Assembly (NCBI GenBank): GCA_030601615.1
Contig: JAUVTH010000008.1
Coordinates: 1-20,276, forward strand
Source of the DNA: Gemmatimonadota bacterium
GTDB lineage: Bacteria > Gemmatimonadota > Gemmatimonadetes > Palauibacterales > Palauibacteraceae
Direction of reading: 5' to 3'
Length of the DNA: 20,276 bases
Shown: positions 7,214 through 14,165 of the stretch, piece by piece
Position numbering within the stretch: position 1 is the first letter of the stretch
Layout of the letters: each line of letters opens with the position of its first letter
The notes under the pieces: generated by a model
What the model was told of the DNA's origin: nothing
The model's database searches: none
What the model saw: only the letters and a program-made list of their open reading frames with translations
Made by a program: the position numbers and the translations under genes

Positions 7214-7274
7214 GCCGGGGCACGAAACAGTCGTTCCGCTACGGCGGGGCGCCAGACAGTAGAGCGCGATAGAG

Positions 7275-7820
7275 ATGTCGAGAGTCGGAAGACAGCCGAT
7301 CGTCGTCCCGGATGGGGTGGACGTGACCATCGAGGGGTCCAGCGTGAGCGTGAAGGGCCCGAAGGGCGAGCTCAGCAGCCGCTTTGACGCGGATATGACT
7401 ATCGAGCTCGCCGATGGGGAGATCAGGGTCACGCGTCCCACGGATCAGCCGCGGCACCGAGCCCTGCACGGGCTGACCCGCAGTCTCGTAGCCAACATGA
7501 TCGAGGGAGTGCACCAGGGATTCGAGCGTTCGCTCGAGATCCACGGGATCGGATACCGGGCCGAGCAGAAGGGCAAGTCCGTGGAGTTTTCCGTGGGCTA
7601 CAGCAACCCGGTGATGTTCGATGCGCCCGAGGGCGTGGAGCTCACGGTCGAGACCCGCACCCTGGTCCATGTCCGAGGTATCGATAAGCAGGCTGTGGGC
7701 GAGGTGGCGGCCCAGATCCGCAGGATACGGCCACCGGAGCCGTACAAGGGCAAGGGCATCCGCTATCGCGGTGAGCACGTGCGGCGCAAGGCCGGCAAGG
7801 CTGCGGCTGTAGCCGGCTGA
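7275..7820 (+). CDS. rplF: 50S ribosomal protein L6
   Basis: L6 is a two-domain protein near the factor-binding site of the large subunit. The product is 181 residues, typical. It begins MSRVGRQPIVVPDGVDVTIE, carries HRALHGLTRSLVANMIEGV in the first domain, and has the C-terminal signature PPEPYKGKGIRYRGEHVRR followed by KAGKA. The ribosome site is weak (GATAGAG). The 61-base gap upstream shows no promoter I would defend. The 62-base gap downstream holds a perfect hairpin. Confidence 0.97.
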   Translation: MSRVGRQPIVVPDGVDVTIEGSSVSVKGPKGELSSRFDADMTIELADGEIRVTRPTDQPRHRALHGLTRSLVANMIEGVHQGFERSLEIHGIGYRAEQKGKSVEFSVGYSNPVMFDAPEGVELTVETRTLVHVRGIDKQAVGEVAAQIRRIRPPEPYKGKGIRYRGEHVRRKAGKAAAVAG

Positions 7821-7839
7821 TAGACAACGAGATCCAGTA

Positions 7840-7862
7840 CGCCGGACGTCGATTATCCGGCG
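7840..7862 (+). promoter_or_regulatory. Hairpin in the rplF-rplR gap
   Basis: A perfect 7-bp stem pairs CGCCGGA (7840-7846) with TCCGGCG (7856-7862) around a 9-base loop. It lies just upstream of the strong GGAGGAG ribosome site of rplR (7870-7876). There is no T-run, so termination is unlikely. It may shape rplR initiation or mark an mRNA processing site; both are inference. Confidence 0.4.
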
Positions 7863-7882
7863 GATGGACGGAGGAGCAGTAG

Positions 7883-8260
7883 ATGACACTCAACATTTCG
7901 GCAGAGCGGCGCCGCCGCCGCGCCACGAGGCACAAGAGGGTTCTGAAGAAGATAAGGGGCACGGCCGACCGGCCGCGCCTGGTAGTCTTCCGCAGCCTGA
8001 AGAATATCGAAGGTCAGCTCGTCGACGACGACCAGGGCGCCACCCTGGTAGGAGTTTCCACGCTCGCAATCGATGGGAATGACGAGGTGGAGGACCTGTC
8101 GGGCAAGATGGCCGCGAGCTATACGGCGGGTAAGACCCTGGCCGAGAAGGCGAAGGCCCGGGGCATCACGAGTATCGTTTTCGACCGTGGGGGATATCGC
8201 TTTCACGGTCGTGTCAAGGCGTTCGCCGAAGGGGCGAGGGCCGGTGGGCTGAAATTCTAG
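7883..8260 (+). CDS. rplR: 50S ribosomal protein L18
   Basis: L18 binds 5S rRNA with L5 in the central protuberance. The product is 125 residues, in the family range. The arginine-rich start (SAERRRRRATRHKRVLKKI) and RGTADRPRLVVFRSLKNIEGQ are followed by the C-terminal signature IVFDRGGYRFHGRVKAFAEG and the ending ARAGGLKF. GGAGGAG at 7870-7876, six bases before the ATG, is among the strongest ribosome sites in the window. The gene is flanked on both sides by gaps with perfect hairpins. Confidence 0.97.
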   Translation: MTLNISAERRRRRATRHKRVLKKIRGTADRPRLVVFRSLKNIEGQLVDDDQGATLVGVSTLAIDGNDEVEDLSGKMAASYTAGKTLAEKAKARGITSIVFDRGGYRFHGRVKAFAEGARAGGLKF

Positions 8261-8282
8261 ACGTAATCAATTGACGGCAGAT

Positions 8283-8303
8283 CTGTCGCGAAGTGCGCGA
8301 CAG
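8283..8303 (+). promoter_or_regulatory. Hairpin in the rplR-rpsE gap
   Basis: A perfect 8-bp stem pairs CTGTCGCG (8283-8290) with CGCGACAG (8296-8303) around the loop AAGTG. It lies 29 bases before the rpsE ATG. No T-run follows, so it is not a standard terminator. A TTGACG just upstream (8271-8276) resembles a -35 box but has no matching -10. A processing or stability element is plausible (inference). Confidence 0.45.
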
Positions 8304-8332
8304 GCGCCGCAGCATTCGGAGAAGCTGAGGGA

Positions 8333-8866
8333 ATGGCGAAGAAGCAAGGTCGGAGACGGGACCGGCGGGATGAGGGAGACAACCTCAAGGAGAACGTGAT
8401 CCACATCAATCGGGTCTCCAAGGTGGTCAAGGGTGGCCGCCGGTTCTCCTTCACCGCCCTGGTGGCCGTCGGCGACGGCCAGGGCAAGGTCGGCACGGCG
8501 CTCGGCAAGGCCAACGAAGTGGCTGAGGCCATCCGGAAGGGGCTCGAGCAGGCCCGTAAGGCGATGGTCGAGGTCCCGATCGTCGGAGGCACGATCCCGC
8601 ACGAGATGATCGGGCGGCACGGCGCGGGCCGGGTTCTGCTGAAGCCGGCGTCTCCGGGAACGGGTGTCATCGCGGGCGGACCCGTGAGGGCCGTGCTCGA
8701 TTGTGCCGGGGTCCAGGACATCCTCACCAAGAGCCTCGGGTCGAACAACCCGCTCAACGTGGTCGCGGCCACGATGAACGGGCTCCAGAGTCTCATGACT
8801 CCGGAGGCGGTGGCGCGCGAGCGCGGTGTGGACGTCGAGGTGATCCGGGAGGCGATGCGTGGCTAA
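8333..8866 (+). CDS. rpsE: 30S ribosomal protein S5
   Basis: S5 lies at the mRNA entry site and affects decoding accuracy; its N-terminal loop is where spectinomycin-resistance mutations arise in other species. The product is 177 residues. A basic N-terminus (MAKKQGRRRDRRDEG) precedes the dsRNA-binding-like domain with VIHINRVSKVVKGGRRFSFT and VGDGQGKVGTALGKANEV. The C-terminal domain carries GTGVIAGGPVRAVLDCAGV and the KSLGSNNPLNVV segment. The ribosome site is weak and imperfectly spaced. The gene overlaps the rpmD start by eight bases. Confidence 0.97.
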   Translation: MAKKQGRRRDRRDEGDNLKENVIHINRVSKVVKGGRRFSFTALVAVGDGQGKVGTALGKANEVAEAIRKGLEQARKAMVEVPIVGGTIPHEMIGRHGAGRVLLKPASPGTGVIAGGPVRAVLDCAGVQDILTKSLGSNNPLNVVAATMNGLQSLMTPEAVARERGVDVEVIREAMRG

Positions 8867-9044
8867 GAGCATCCGGATCAAGCAGGTGCGCAGCGGGTGC
8901 AACGCGATGCGGAAGCAGCGCGCAACGCTCGAGGCCCTGGGTCTCCGCCATCACCAGTCGGAGGTGGTCAAGGAAGACAACCCGGCGATTCGTGGAATGA
9001 TCCGGGTGGTTGCACACCTGGTGGAAGTCGAGGAGGTCGACTAG
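8859..9044 (+). CDS. rpmD: 50S ribosomal protein L30
   Basis: L30 is a small 23S rRNA-binding protein of the large subunit. The product is 61 residues from a GTG start (VAKSIRIKQVRSG, read as Met), matching the usual length. The middle QRATLEALGLRHHQSEVV corresponds to the conserved helix and turn, and IRGMIRVVAHLVEVEE is the last strand. The start overlaps rpsE by eight bases and a GGGAGG stretch inside rpsE serves as ribosome site, so coupling is likely. Canonical order is S5, L30, L15. Confidence 0.95.
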   Translation: MAKSIRIKQVRSGCNAMRKQRATLEALGLRHHQSEVVKEDNPAIRGMIRVVAHLVEVEEVD

Positions 9045-9048
9045 ACCC

Positions 9049-9507
9049 ATGGCAGAGAACAAGCGAATCGGTCTGGACAACCTCAGCCCGGCGTCCGGCT
9101 CCCGCGGCAAGCGGAAGCGAGTCGGCAGGGGCCACGGTTCGGGTCACGGAAAGACTTCGGGCAGGGGGCACAAGGGACAGAAGTCTCGTTCCGGGGCCTC
9201 GATCCCGGCGTGGTTCGAGGGCGGCCAGATGCCGCTGTATCGGCGCGTGCCCAAGCGCGGCTTCAAGCCGATCAACCGGCGCGAGTACCAGGTCGTGAAC
9301 GTGGGTACGATCGCGGACATGGAGGGTTCCGAGTTCGGGCCCGAGGAGTTCAAGGCGCGCGGTCTCATATCGTCCCTCAGGAAGCCGGTGAAGATCCTCG
9401 GGGTCGGCACGGCCGGCCGGCCGGTGACGGTTCGTGCGCACGCGTTCAGCGCCTCGGCCCGCGAGAAGATCGAAGCGGACGGCGGAACCGCGGAATTGAT
9501 CGGCTGA
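9049..9507 (+). CDS. rplO: 50S ribosomal protein L15
   Basis: L15 is a late-assembly large-subunit protein whose long basic N-terminal arm penetrates 23S rRNA. The product is 152 residues from the ATG at 9049. An in-frame ATG at 9010 lies inside rpmD and was rejected. The arm shows RKRVGRGHGSGHGKTSGRGH then KGQKSRSG, followed by FEGGQMPLYRRVPKRGF, which is diagnostic. The AGGAGG at 9031-9036 is 12 bases from the ATG, longer than ideal. The secY start follows one base after its stop. Confidence 0.97.
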   Translation: MAENKRIGLDNLSPASGSRGKRKRVGRGHGSGHGKTSGRGHKGQKSRSGASIPAWFEGGQMPLYRRVPKRGFKPINRREYQVVNVGTIADMEGSEFGPEEFKARGLISSLRKPVKILGVGTAGRPVTVRAHAFSASAREKIEADGGTAELIG

Positions 9508-9508
9508 C

Positions 9509-10855
9509 ATGGCGAACGAACGAGCGCAAGCGCTCCACGCCGCCCAGAATCTGTTCAAGATTCCGGAGCTGAAGAGCAAGATCCTCTTTACGCTCATGTG
9601 TCTCGCTGTGTACCGGCTCGGATCGCACATTCCGACGGCCGGAGTCAACATACTGGCCCTCCAGCAGATGGCTGGACAGTTCGAGGGGACCCTGTTCGGG
9701 ATCTACGATCTGTTCACGGGTGGAGCGCTGCAGCGGGCGACCGTGTTTGCGCTCGGAATCATGCCGTACATCTCGGCCAGCATCGTCTTCCAGGTGCTCG
9801 GCTCCACGTTCCCGACCATCGAGAAGTTGCAGAAGGAAGGCGAGGACGGACGCCGCAAGCTGACGCAATGGACGCGGTATGCGACCGTATTCCTGTGCAT
9901 CATGCAGGCGTACGGGTACTCGATTTTCCTCGAGTCTCAGCCTGGCGTGGTCGTGGACCCCGGCTGGGGATTCCGCCTCGAGACTGTCCTGCTTCTGACA
10001 GCCGGCGGTGTCTTCGTGATGTGGCTCGGCGAGCAGATCACGGAGCGAGGGATCGGGAACGGGATGTCGCTGCTGATCTTCTTCTCGATCATCCAGGGAT
10101 TTCCGGCGGCCGTGTTCAACACGCTGGAGCTGCTGCGGGCCGGCGGGATCAGCCTGTTCAAGCTGATGGCGCTTCTCGCGGTGCTGGTGCTGATCACTGC
10201 GGCCGTGGTGGCGCTGACGATGGCGGCGCGGAAGATACCCGTGCAGATCCCTCGAAAGGTGGTGGGACGCGGTCGCGTGCGTGAAGGACAGAAGTCGTTC
10301 ATCCCGATCCGCATCAACAGCGCAGGGGTAATGCCGATCATCTTTGCCCAGGCGATCATCATAGTTCCCGGCACCCTGTACTCCTTCACCGGGGGACAGG
10401 GGGGGGCCGGAATCCTCTACGATATCAGCCAGATCTTCCAGCCGGGCTCGACGTGGTACTATATCACGTACGCCGCGCTGATCATCGTGTTCACCTATGT
10501 CTACACGGCGATCATCTTCAACCCGGTGGACCTGGCCGAGAACTTGAAGAAACAGGGTGGGTTCATCCCGGGCGTGAAGCCCGGAGTGCAGACGGCGGAG
10601 TACATCGATCACGTCCTTACGCGCGTCACTCTGCCCGGATCGATCTACCTGGCAACGATCGCGATCCTTCCGTTCTGGATCTTCGCGGCATTCGACATTC
10701 AGACGTTTTTCTTCGGGGGAACGTCGCTGCTGATCGTAGTTGGTGTGGCCCTGGATACGGTGCAGCAGATGCAGCAGCATCTCCTGCTCCGGCAGTACGA
10801 GGGCTTCATGAAGAAGGGGCGGGTGAAGTACAGGGGCCGACAGAAGTACATGTAA
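9509..10855 (+). CDS. secY: Protein translocase subunit SecY
   Basis: SecY is the channel subunit of the SecYEG translocon in the inner membrane and passes unfolded proteins across or into it. The product is 448 residues with about ten hydrophobic segments. Visible family motifs are GIMPYISASIVFQ in TM2, GIGNGMSLLIFFSI, then RINSAGVMPIIFAQA and the cytoplasmic loop KKQGGFIPGVKPGVQTAEYI. The C-terminal stretch ends with a basic KKGRVKYRGRQKYM tail. The basic loop between TM6 and TM7 contains RKVVGRGRVREGQKS. The start is one base after the rplO stop. Nothing suggests an accessory SecY2. Confidence 0.97.
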   Translation: MANERAQALHAAQNLFKIPELKSKILFTLMCLAVYRLGSHIPTAGVNILALQQMAGQFEGTLFGIYDLFTGGALQRATVFALGIMPYISASIVFQVLGSTFPTIEKLQKEGEDGRRKLTQWTRYATVFLCIMQAYGYSIFLESQPGVVVDPGWGFRLETVLLLTAGGVFVMWLGEQITERGIGNGMSLLIFFSIIQGFPAAVFNTLELLRAGGISLFKLMALLAVLVLITAAVVALTMAARKIPVQIPRKVVGRGRVREGQKSFIPIRINSAGVMPIIFAQAIIIVPGTLYSFTGGQGGAGILYDISQIFQPGSTWYYITYAALIIVFTYVYTAIIFNPVDLAENLKKQGGFIPGVKPGVQTAEYIDHVLTRVTLPGSIYLATIAILPFWIFAAFDIQTFFFGGTSLLIVVGVALDTVQQMQQHLLLRQYEGFMKKGRVKYRGRQKYM

Positions 10856-10859
10856 CGAC

Positions 10860-10878
10860 CCGGACCGAGGAGATCCGG
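10860..10878 (+). promoter_or_regulatory. Small hairpin holding the adk ribosome site in its loop
   Basis: CCGGA (10860-10864) pairs with TCCGG (10874-10878). The 9-base loop contains GAGGAG (10867-10872), the ribosome site for the GTG start of adk at 10881. The stem is only 5 bp, so chance is possible. If formed, it would present the ribosome site single-stranded and place the stem against the start codon. Confidence 0.3.
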
Positions 10879-10880
10879 AC

Positions 10881-11435
10881 GTGAGGCTTATCATCGTGGG
10901 TCCCCCGGGAGCGGGGAAAGGTACCCAGGGCACGCTTTTGGCACGACGGCTGGGGATCCCGCGGTACTCGACGGGAGACATTCTCAGACAGGCGCGTCGA
11001 GACGGCACGTCGATGGGCCTGGAAGCCCTGCGGTACATGGACGCCGGCGAGCTCGTTCCGGACGAAGTCATCCTTGGAATCGTGGCCGACGTCCTTGTGA
11101 AAGAAGAGTCGGAGGACGGATTCCTCCTGGACGGCTTCCCTCGCACGGTGGTGCAGGCCGAAGGTTTCCGCCGGCTGCTTGACGAGATGGGGGTCGAGCT
11201 CGACGCGATCGTGGATCTCGCGGTGGACGAGGAGGAGATCATGCAGCGCTTGGCGGCCCGCGGACGAAGGGATGATTCGCTGGATACGATCCGCCGCCGG
11301 CTGGAAGTGCACAGGGCCCAGACGCAACCGGTGCTGGATTGGTACGCGAACGCGGACGTGCGGATTCTCAGCGTCGGGGGAGTCGGCGACGTAGAGGAGA
11401 TCCAGTCCGACATCCTGACCCGCCTCGGCCTGTGA
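10881..11435 (+). CDS. adk: Adenylate kinase, short-LID type
   Basis: Adenylate kinase interconverts ATP plus AMP with two ADP in the cytoplasm. The product is 184 residues from a GTG with GAGGAG eight bases upstream. The P-loop GPPGAGKGT is at 7-15, the AMP-binding stretch STGDILR at 30-36, and FLLDGFPRT at 81-89. The LID region is a short RGRRDDSLDTI (127-137), lacking the zinc or long beta-hairpin insert of the ~215-residue enzymes. This short form is known in Actinobacteria and Cyanobacteria, among others. It follows secY, as in many bacteria, and overlaps map by one base. Confidence 0.95.
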   Translation: MRLIIVGPPGAGKGTQGTLLARRLGIPRYSTGDILRQARRDGTSMGLEALRYMDAGELVPDEVILGIVADVLVKEESEDGFLLDGFPRTVVQAEGFRRLLDEMGVELDAIVDLAVDEEEIMQRLAARGRRDDSLDTIRRRLEVHRAQTQPVLDWYANADVRILSVGGVGDVEEIQSDILTRLGL

Positions 11436-12193
11436 TGCGCCTGAAGTCGACTGCGGAAATCGACGCGATCGGCAGGGCGGGGGAGATCGTGGCGGGAGTG
11501 CTCGCCCTCGTCGGCGAGCGAGCCGCGCCCGGTGTGAGCACGGAAGACCTTGACGCTCTGGCGGAGAGCTACATCCGGGACCACGACGGGGCGGCACCGG
11601 CGTTCAAGGGGCTGTACGGTTTCCCCGCTGCGTTGTGCACGAGCTTGAACGACGAAGTAGTGCACGGGATACCGTCGTCTGAGCGGCGCCTGGTCGATGG
11701 TGATCTGCTCGGGGTGGACGTCGGGGTGGTCCTGGAGGAAATGTATGCCGACGCGGCGGTAACGGTGCCCGTGGGACAGCCGTCGGAGGAGGTCGAGCAA
11801 CTGCTCGAGGTGACGCGAAGGGCACTCGATGCAGGGGTCCTGCAAGCGTCCAGTGGGTCCCGCCTCGGCGATGTCGGAGCGGCGATCCAGGACGTAGTGG
11901 AGGAAGCAGGCTTCAGCGTGATTCGTGAGCTCGTGGGGCACGGAGTCGGCTTCTCGCCACATGAGGAACCGCACGTGCCCAACTTCGGGCGGCGAGGACA
12001 GGGAGTGGCACTGGAGGAAGGGCTCGTGATAGCCATCGAGCCGATGGTGAACGTCGGGCGGCGTCACATCCGAACTCTGACGGACGGGTGGACGGTTGTG
12101 ACGGCCGACGGAAGCCTGTCGGCGCATTTCGAGCATACGGTGGCGGTAACGCGTGAGGGCCCTAGAGTTCTCACACGGCGACCGCGCGACTGA
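11435..12193 (+). CDS. map: Methionine aminopeptidase, type I
   Basis: This enzyme removes the initiator methionine from nascent proteins. The product is 252 residues from the ATG at 11435, which shares its A with the adk stop (TGATG). An upstream in-frame ATG at 11339 lies inside adk and was rejected. The five metal ligands of the family are in place: Asp95 (GVDVG), Asp106 (YADAAVT), His169 (GHGVG), Glu202 (AIEPM) and Glu233 (HFEHTV). The substrate-site histidines His78 (VHGIP) and His176 also match. There is no N-terminal zinc extension. The adk-map-infA order is common in Gram-positive and several other phyla. Confidence 0.96.
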   Translation: MRLKSTAEIDAIGRAGEIVAGVLALVGERAAPGVSTEDLDALAESYIRDHDGAAPAFKGLYGFPAALCTSLNDEVVHGIPSSERRLVDGDLLGVDVGVVLEEMYADAAVTVPVGQPSEEVEQLLEVTRRALDAGVLQASSGSRLGDVGAAIQDVVEEAGFSVIRELVGHGVGFSPHEEPHVPNFGRRGQGVALEEGLVIAIEPMVNVGRRHIRTLTDGWTVVTADGSLSAHFEHTVAVTREGPRVLTRRPRD

Positions 12194-12212
12194 GGCGCGA
12201 AGAGGAGGCACG

Positions 12213-12431
12213 GTGGCGAAAGAGGAACCGATTCAGATGGCCGGCGACGTAATCGAAGCTCTGCCGAACGCCATGTTTCGTGTTCGACTCGAGAACGAGC
12301 ACGAGATCATCTGCCACGTGTCGGGCAAGATCCGGATGCACTACATCCGGATCCTCCCGGGGGACAAGGTGACGGTGGAGATGTCGCCCTACGATTTGAC
12401 GAAGGGGCGGATTACCTACCGGTTCAAGTAA
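12213..12431 (+). CDS. infA: Translation initiation factor IF-1
   Basis: IF-1 occupies the A site of the 30S subunit during initiation. The product is 72 residues from the GTG at 12213, giving MAKEEPIQMAGDVIEALPN, the standard N-terminus and length. The OB-fold core shows FRVRLENEHEIICHVSGKIR followed by MHYIRILPGDKVTVE and the ending DLTKGRITYRFK. AGGAGG at 12203-12208 lies close upstream. An in-frame ATG at 12153 within map was rejected because it adds 20 non-family residues. The gap to rpmJ holds a candidate promoter. Confidence 0.97.
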   Translation: MAKEEPIQMAGDVIEALPNAMFRVRLENEHEIICHVSGKIRMHYIRILPGDKVTVEMSPYDLTKGRITYRFK

Positions 12432-12437
12432 GGGTCG

Positions 12438-12466
12438 TTGTTTCGCGGGCAGCTAGCGGTTATCAT
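12438..12466 (+). promoter_or_regulatory. Candidate sigma-70 promoter for the alpha operon
   Basis: TTGTTT (12438-12443) and TATCAT (12461-12466) are separated by exactly 17 bases. The -10 matches TATAAT at five of six positions and the -35 matches TTGACA at three of six. The transcript would start near 12473, about 36 bases before rpmJ. This gap is visibly more AT-rich than its surroundings. Whether it is used is inference. Confidence 0.5.
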
Positions 12467-12484
12467 TACCAGCTATCTCGCGAA
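12442..12484 (+). repeat. Nested inverted repeat over the candidate -10 box
   Basis: An outer 6-bp arm (TTCGCG at 12442-12447, CGCGAA at 12479-12484) encloses an inner arm: TAGCGGT (12454-12460) pairs with ACC plus GCTA (12468-12475) around a bulged A. The inner loop, TATCATT, contains the whole candidate -10 box. It could be an operator, an RNA leader structure if read from upstream, or chance. Confidence 0.35.
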
Positions 12485-12508
12485 CGATCGAAAAGGACGG
12501 ATGTCGTT

Positions 12509-12625
12509 ATGAAGGTGCGTTCAAGCGTTAAGCGGATCTGCGAGCACTGCAAGATCGTCCGGCGCCGAGGTGTGGTCCGGGTTATCTGCAGCCGGGATCC
12601 GAAGCACAAGCAGCGGCAAGGTTAG
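12509..12625 (+). CDS. rpmJ: 50S ribosomal protein L36, zinc-binding type
   Basis: L36 is the smallest large-subunit protein and binds 23S rRNA near the factor site. The 38-residue product begins MKVRSSVKRICEHCKIVRRR and ends DPKHKQRQG. Zinc ligands Cys11, Cys14, Cys27 and His33 are all present, so this is the C+ paralogue. AAAAGGA lies about ten bases before the ATG. It is in the usual place between infA and rpsM, and would be the first gene of a transcript from the candidate promoter at 12438-12466. Confidence 0.97.
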   Translation: MKVRSSVKRICEHCKIVRRRGVVRVICSRDPKHKQRQG

Positions 12626-12632
12626 AAGGCGT

Positions 12633-12667
12633 TCGACCAGGTGCGCGCCGCGAGCGGTACGGGTCGA
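12633..12667 (+). promoter_or_regulatory. Possible leader stem upstream of rpsM
   Basis: TCGACC (12633-12638) can pair with GGTCGA (12662-12667), enclosing a GC-rich 23-base segment with only minor internal pairing. It sits 20 bases before the rpsM ATG. In E. coli, S4 represses the alpha operon by binding a pseudoknot just before and over the rpsM start. Nothing here proves a similar fold. Confidence 0.25.
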
Positions 12668-12687
12668 CAATCTGAATTAGGTGGTAC

Positions 12688-13071
12688 ATGGCAAGAATAG
12701 CTGGCGTTGACCTTCCCCGGAACAAGCGGGTCGTGATCGGCCTGACTTACATCTTCGGGATCGGTAGCTCGACGGCGCAGGCGATCCTGGACGAAACGGG
12801 CGTGAGTCCGGACACTCGGGTGAACGAGCTCACGGACGAGGACGTCAACAAGCTCCGGCAGGTCATCGAGAACCGGTACAGGGTGGAGGGTGCGCTTCGC
12901 ACGGAGACGTCCATGAACATCAAGCGACTCATGGACATCGGCTGCTACCGGGGTGTGCGGCATCGTCGAGGCCTCCCGGTCAGAGGGCAGCGCACCCACA
13001 CGAACGCCCGCACCCGCAAGGGACCGCGGCGCGCGGTGGCCGGCAAGAAAAAGGCGCCTTCGAAAAAATAG
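12688..13071 (+). CDS. rpsM: 30S ribosomal protein S13
   Basis: S13 lies at the top of the 30S head, contacts P-site tRNA and pairs with S19. The product is 127 residues. It opens ARIAGVDLPRNKRVVIGLTY with the FGIG helix-hairpin-helix signature, then RLMDIGCYRGVRHRRGLPVR and GQRTHTNARTRKGPRR. The tail is lysine rich (GKKKAPSKK). AGGTGG at 12679-12684 is the ribosome site. It is followed after nine bases by rpsK. Confidence 0.98.
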   Translation: MARIAGVDLPRNKRVVIGLTYIFGIGSSTAQAILDETGVSPDTRVNELTDEDVNKLRQVIENRYRVEGALRTETSMNIKRLMDIGCYRGVRHRRGLPVRGQRTHTNARTRKGPRRAVAGKKKAPSKK

Positions 13072-13080
13072 GGACGACGC

Positions 13081-13467
13081 ATGGCCAAGCCGAGAACCAG
13101 CGGAAGACGTAAGCGTCAGGTCGATGCCGAGGGGATCGCCCACATCAAGGCGACGTTTAACAACACGATCATCACGATCACGGATACAGACGGGGGAACC
13201 GTGGCCTGGGCCAGCGCTGGCACGGCTGGTTTCAAGGGCTCCAAGAAGTCCACCCCGTTCGCCGCGACGATCGCCGCCGAGACTGTCGGGCGCGAAGCCG
13301 CCTCGATGGGGATGAAGCGGGTGCACGTACGCGTACAGGGCCCCGGCTCGGGGCGGGAGTCCGCGATCCAGGCACTTCAGGGTGCCGGTCTGACGATCCG
13401 GTCGATCCGGGATGTCACGCCGATCCCACACAACGGATGCCGTCCGCCGAAGAAGAGGCGCGTCTGA
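13081..13467 (+). CDS. rpsK: 30S ribosomal protein S11
   Basis: S11 is a platform protein beside the E site and the Shine-Dalgarno helix. The product is 128 residues, typical. The N-terminus is basic, followed by HIKATFNNTIITITD, the GFKGSKKSTPFAA segment and the VRVQGPGSGRESAIQAL signature. It ends IRDVTPIPHNGCRPPKKRRV, the conserved C-terminus. The start is nine bases after the rpsM stop. A 49-base gap separates it from rpsD, in which I see no promoter or terminator. Confidence 0.98.
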   Translation: MAKPRTSGRRKRQVDAEGIAHIKATFNNTIITITDTDGGTVAWASAGTAGFKGSKKSTPFAATIAAETVGREAASMGMKRVHVRVQGPGSGRESAIQALQGAGLTIRSIRDVTPIPHNGCRPPKKRRV

Positions 13468-13516
13468 GTTGAGCGGGGCAGTCAGGAACACGCAGGTGAC
13501 AGGGTAAGGAAACCAG

Positions 13517-14149
13517 ATGGCACGCTATACGGGTCCGGTGTGCAGGCTCTGCCGGAGGGAAAACGAGAAGCTGTTTCTGAAGGGCAAGCGCTGCTTCACC
13601 GAGAAGTGCGCGCTCGAGCGCAAGGCATATCCCCCGGGTGAGCATGGCACGAGCAGGCGCCGTCGTCGCTCCTCGGAGTACGCCACGCAGCTCCGAGAGA
13701 AGCAGAAGGTCAAGCGAATCTACGGCGTGGGGGAGAAGCAGTTCCGCACGTTGTTCACCAAAGCGGCTCGCGTGAAAGGGATCACGGGTGAGCTCCTGCT
13801 GATCTCGCTCGAGGCGCGACTGGACAACATTGTTTACCGACTCGGCTTCGCTCCATCGCGCAAGGCGGCGCGGCAGCTCGTGCGGCACCGCCACGTTCGC
13901 ATCGACGGTGCCACCGTGGATATTCCCAGCTTCCAGGTGTCACCTGGACAGGAAGTCTCGATCGCTCCCGCATCGCAGGACATGCCGGTTGTGCGCGAGG
14001 CCGTGGAGGATCGGAAGGGCAAGGATCTACTCAGCTGGCTGGGTGCCGACTACGACAACTTTTCAGGCCGCGTGCTCGAGCAGCCGAGCCGGGCAGACAT
14101 CCCGCTCGCCGTTCAGGAGCAGTTGATCGTCGAGCTCTACAGCAAGTAA
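13517..14149 (+). CDS. rpsD: 30S ribosomal protein S4, zinc-binding type
   Basis: S4 starts assembly of the 30S body and, in E. coli, represses the alpha operon. The product is 210 residues. The N-terminal zinc motif has Cys9, Cys12, Cys26 and Cys31 (CRLC and CFTEKC), which the E. coli protein has lost in part. The S4 RNA-binding domain spans about 99-160 with RLDNIVYRLGFAPSRKAARQ and HRHVRIDG. AAGGAAA lies shortly before the ATG. Its position between rpsK and rpoA is the alpha-operon order rather than the isolated rpsD of many Firmicutes. Confidence 0.97.
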   Translation: MARYTGPVCRLCRRENEKLFLKGKRCFTEKCALERKAYPPGEHGTSRRRRRSSEYATQLREKQKVKRIYGVGEKQFRTLFTKAARVKGITGELLLISLEARLDNIVYRLGFAPSRKAARQLVRHRHVRIDGATVDIPSFQVSPGQEVSIAPASQDMPVVREAVEDRKGKDLLSWLGADYDNFSGRVLEQPSRADIPLAVQEQLIVELYSK

Positions 14150-14165
14150 TCGAGGCTAAACGCAC

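Noticed and set aside
8271..8276. TTGACG resembling a -35 box before rpsE
   Set aside because: No -10-like hexamer lies 16-18 bases downstream; that stretch is the GC-rich hairpin.
9446..12211. A 921-codon open frame on the minus strand antisense to rplO, secY, adk and map
   Set aside because: It mirrors the sense genes, is rich in Arg, His, Pro and Ser, and has no recognisable domain. Long antisense open frames are expected in GC-rich coding DNA.
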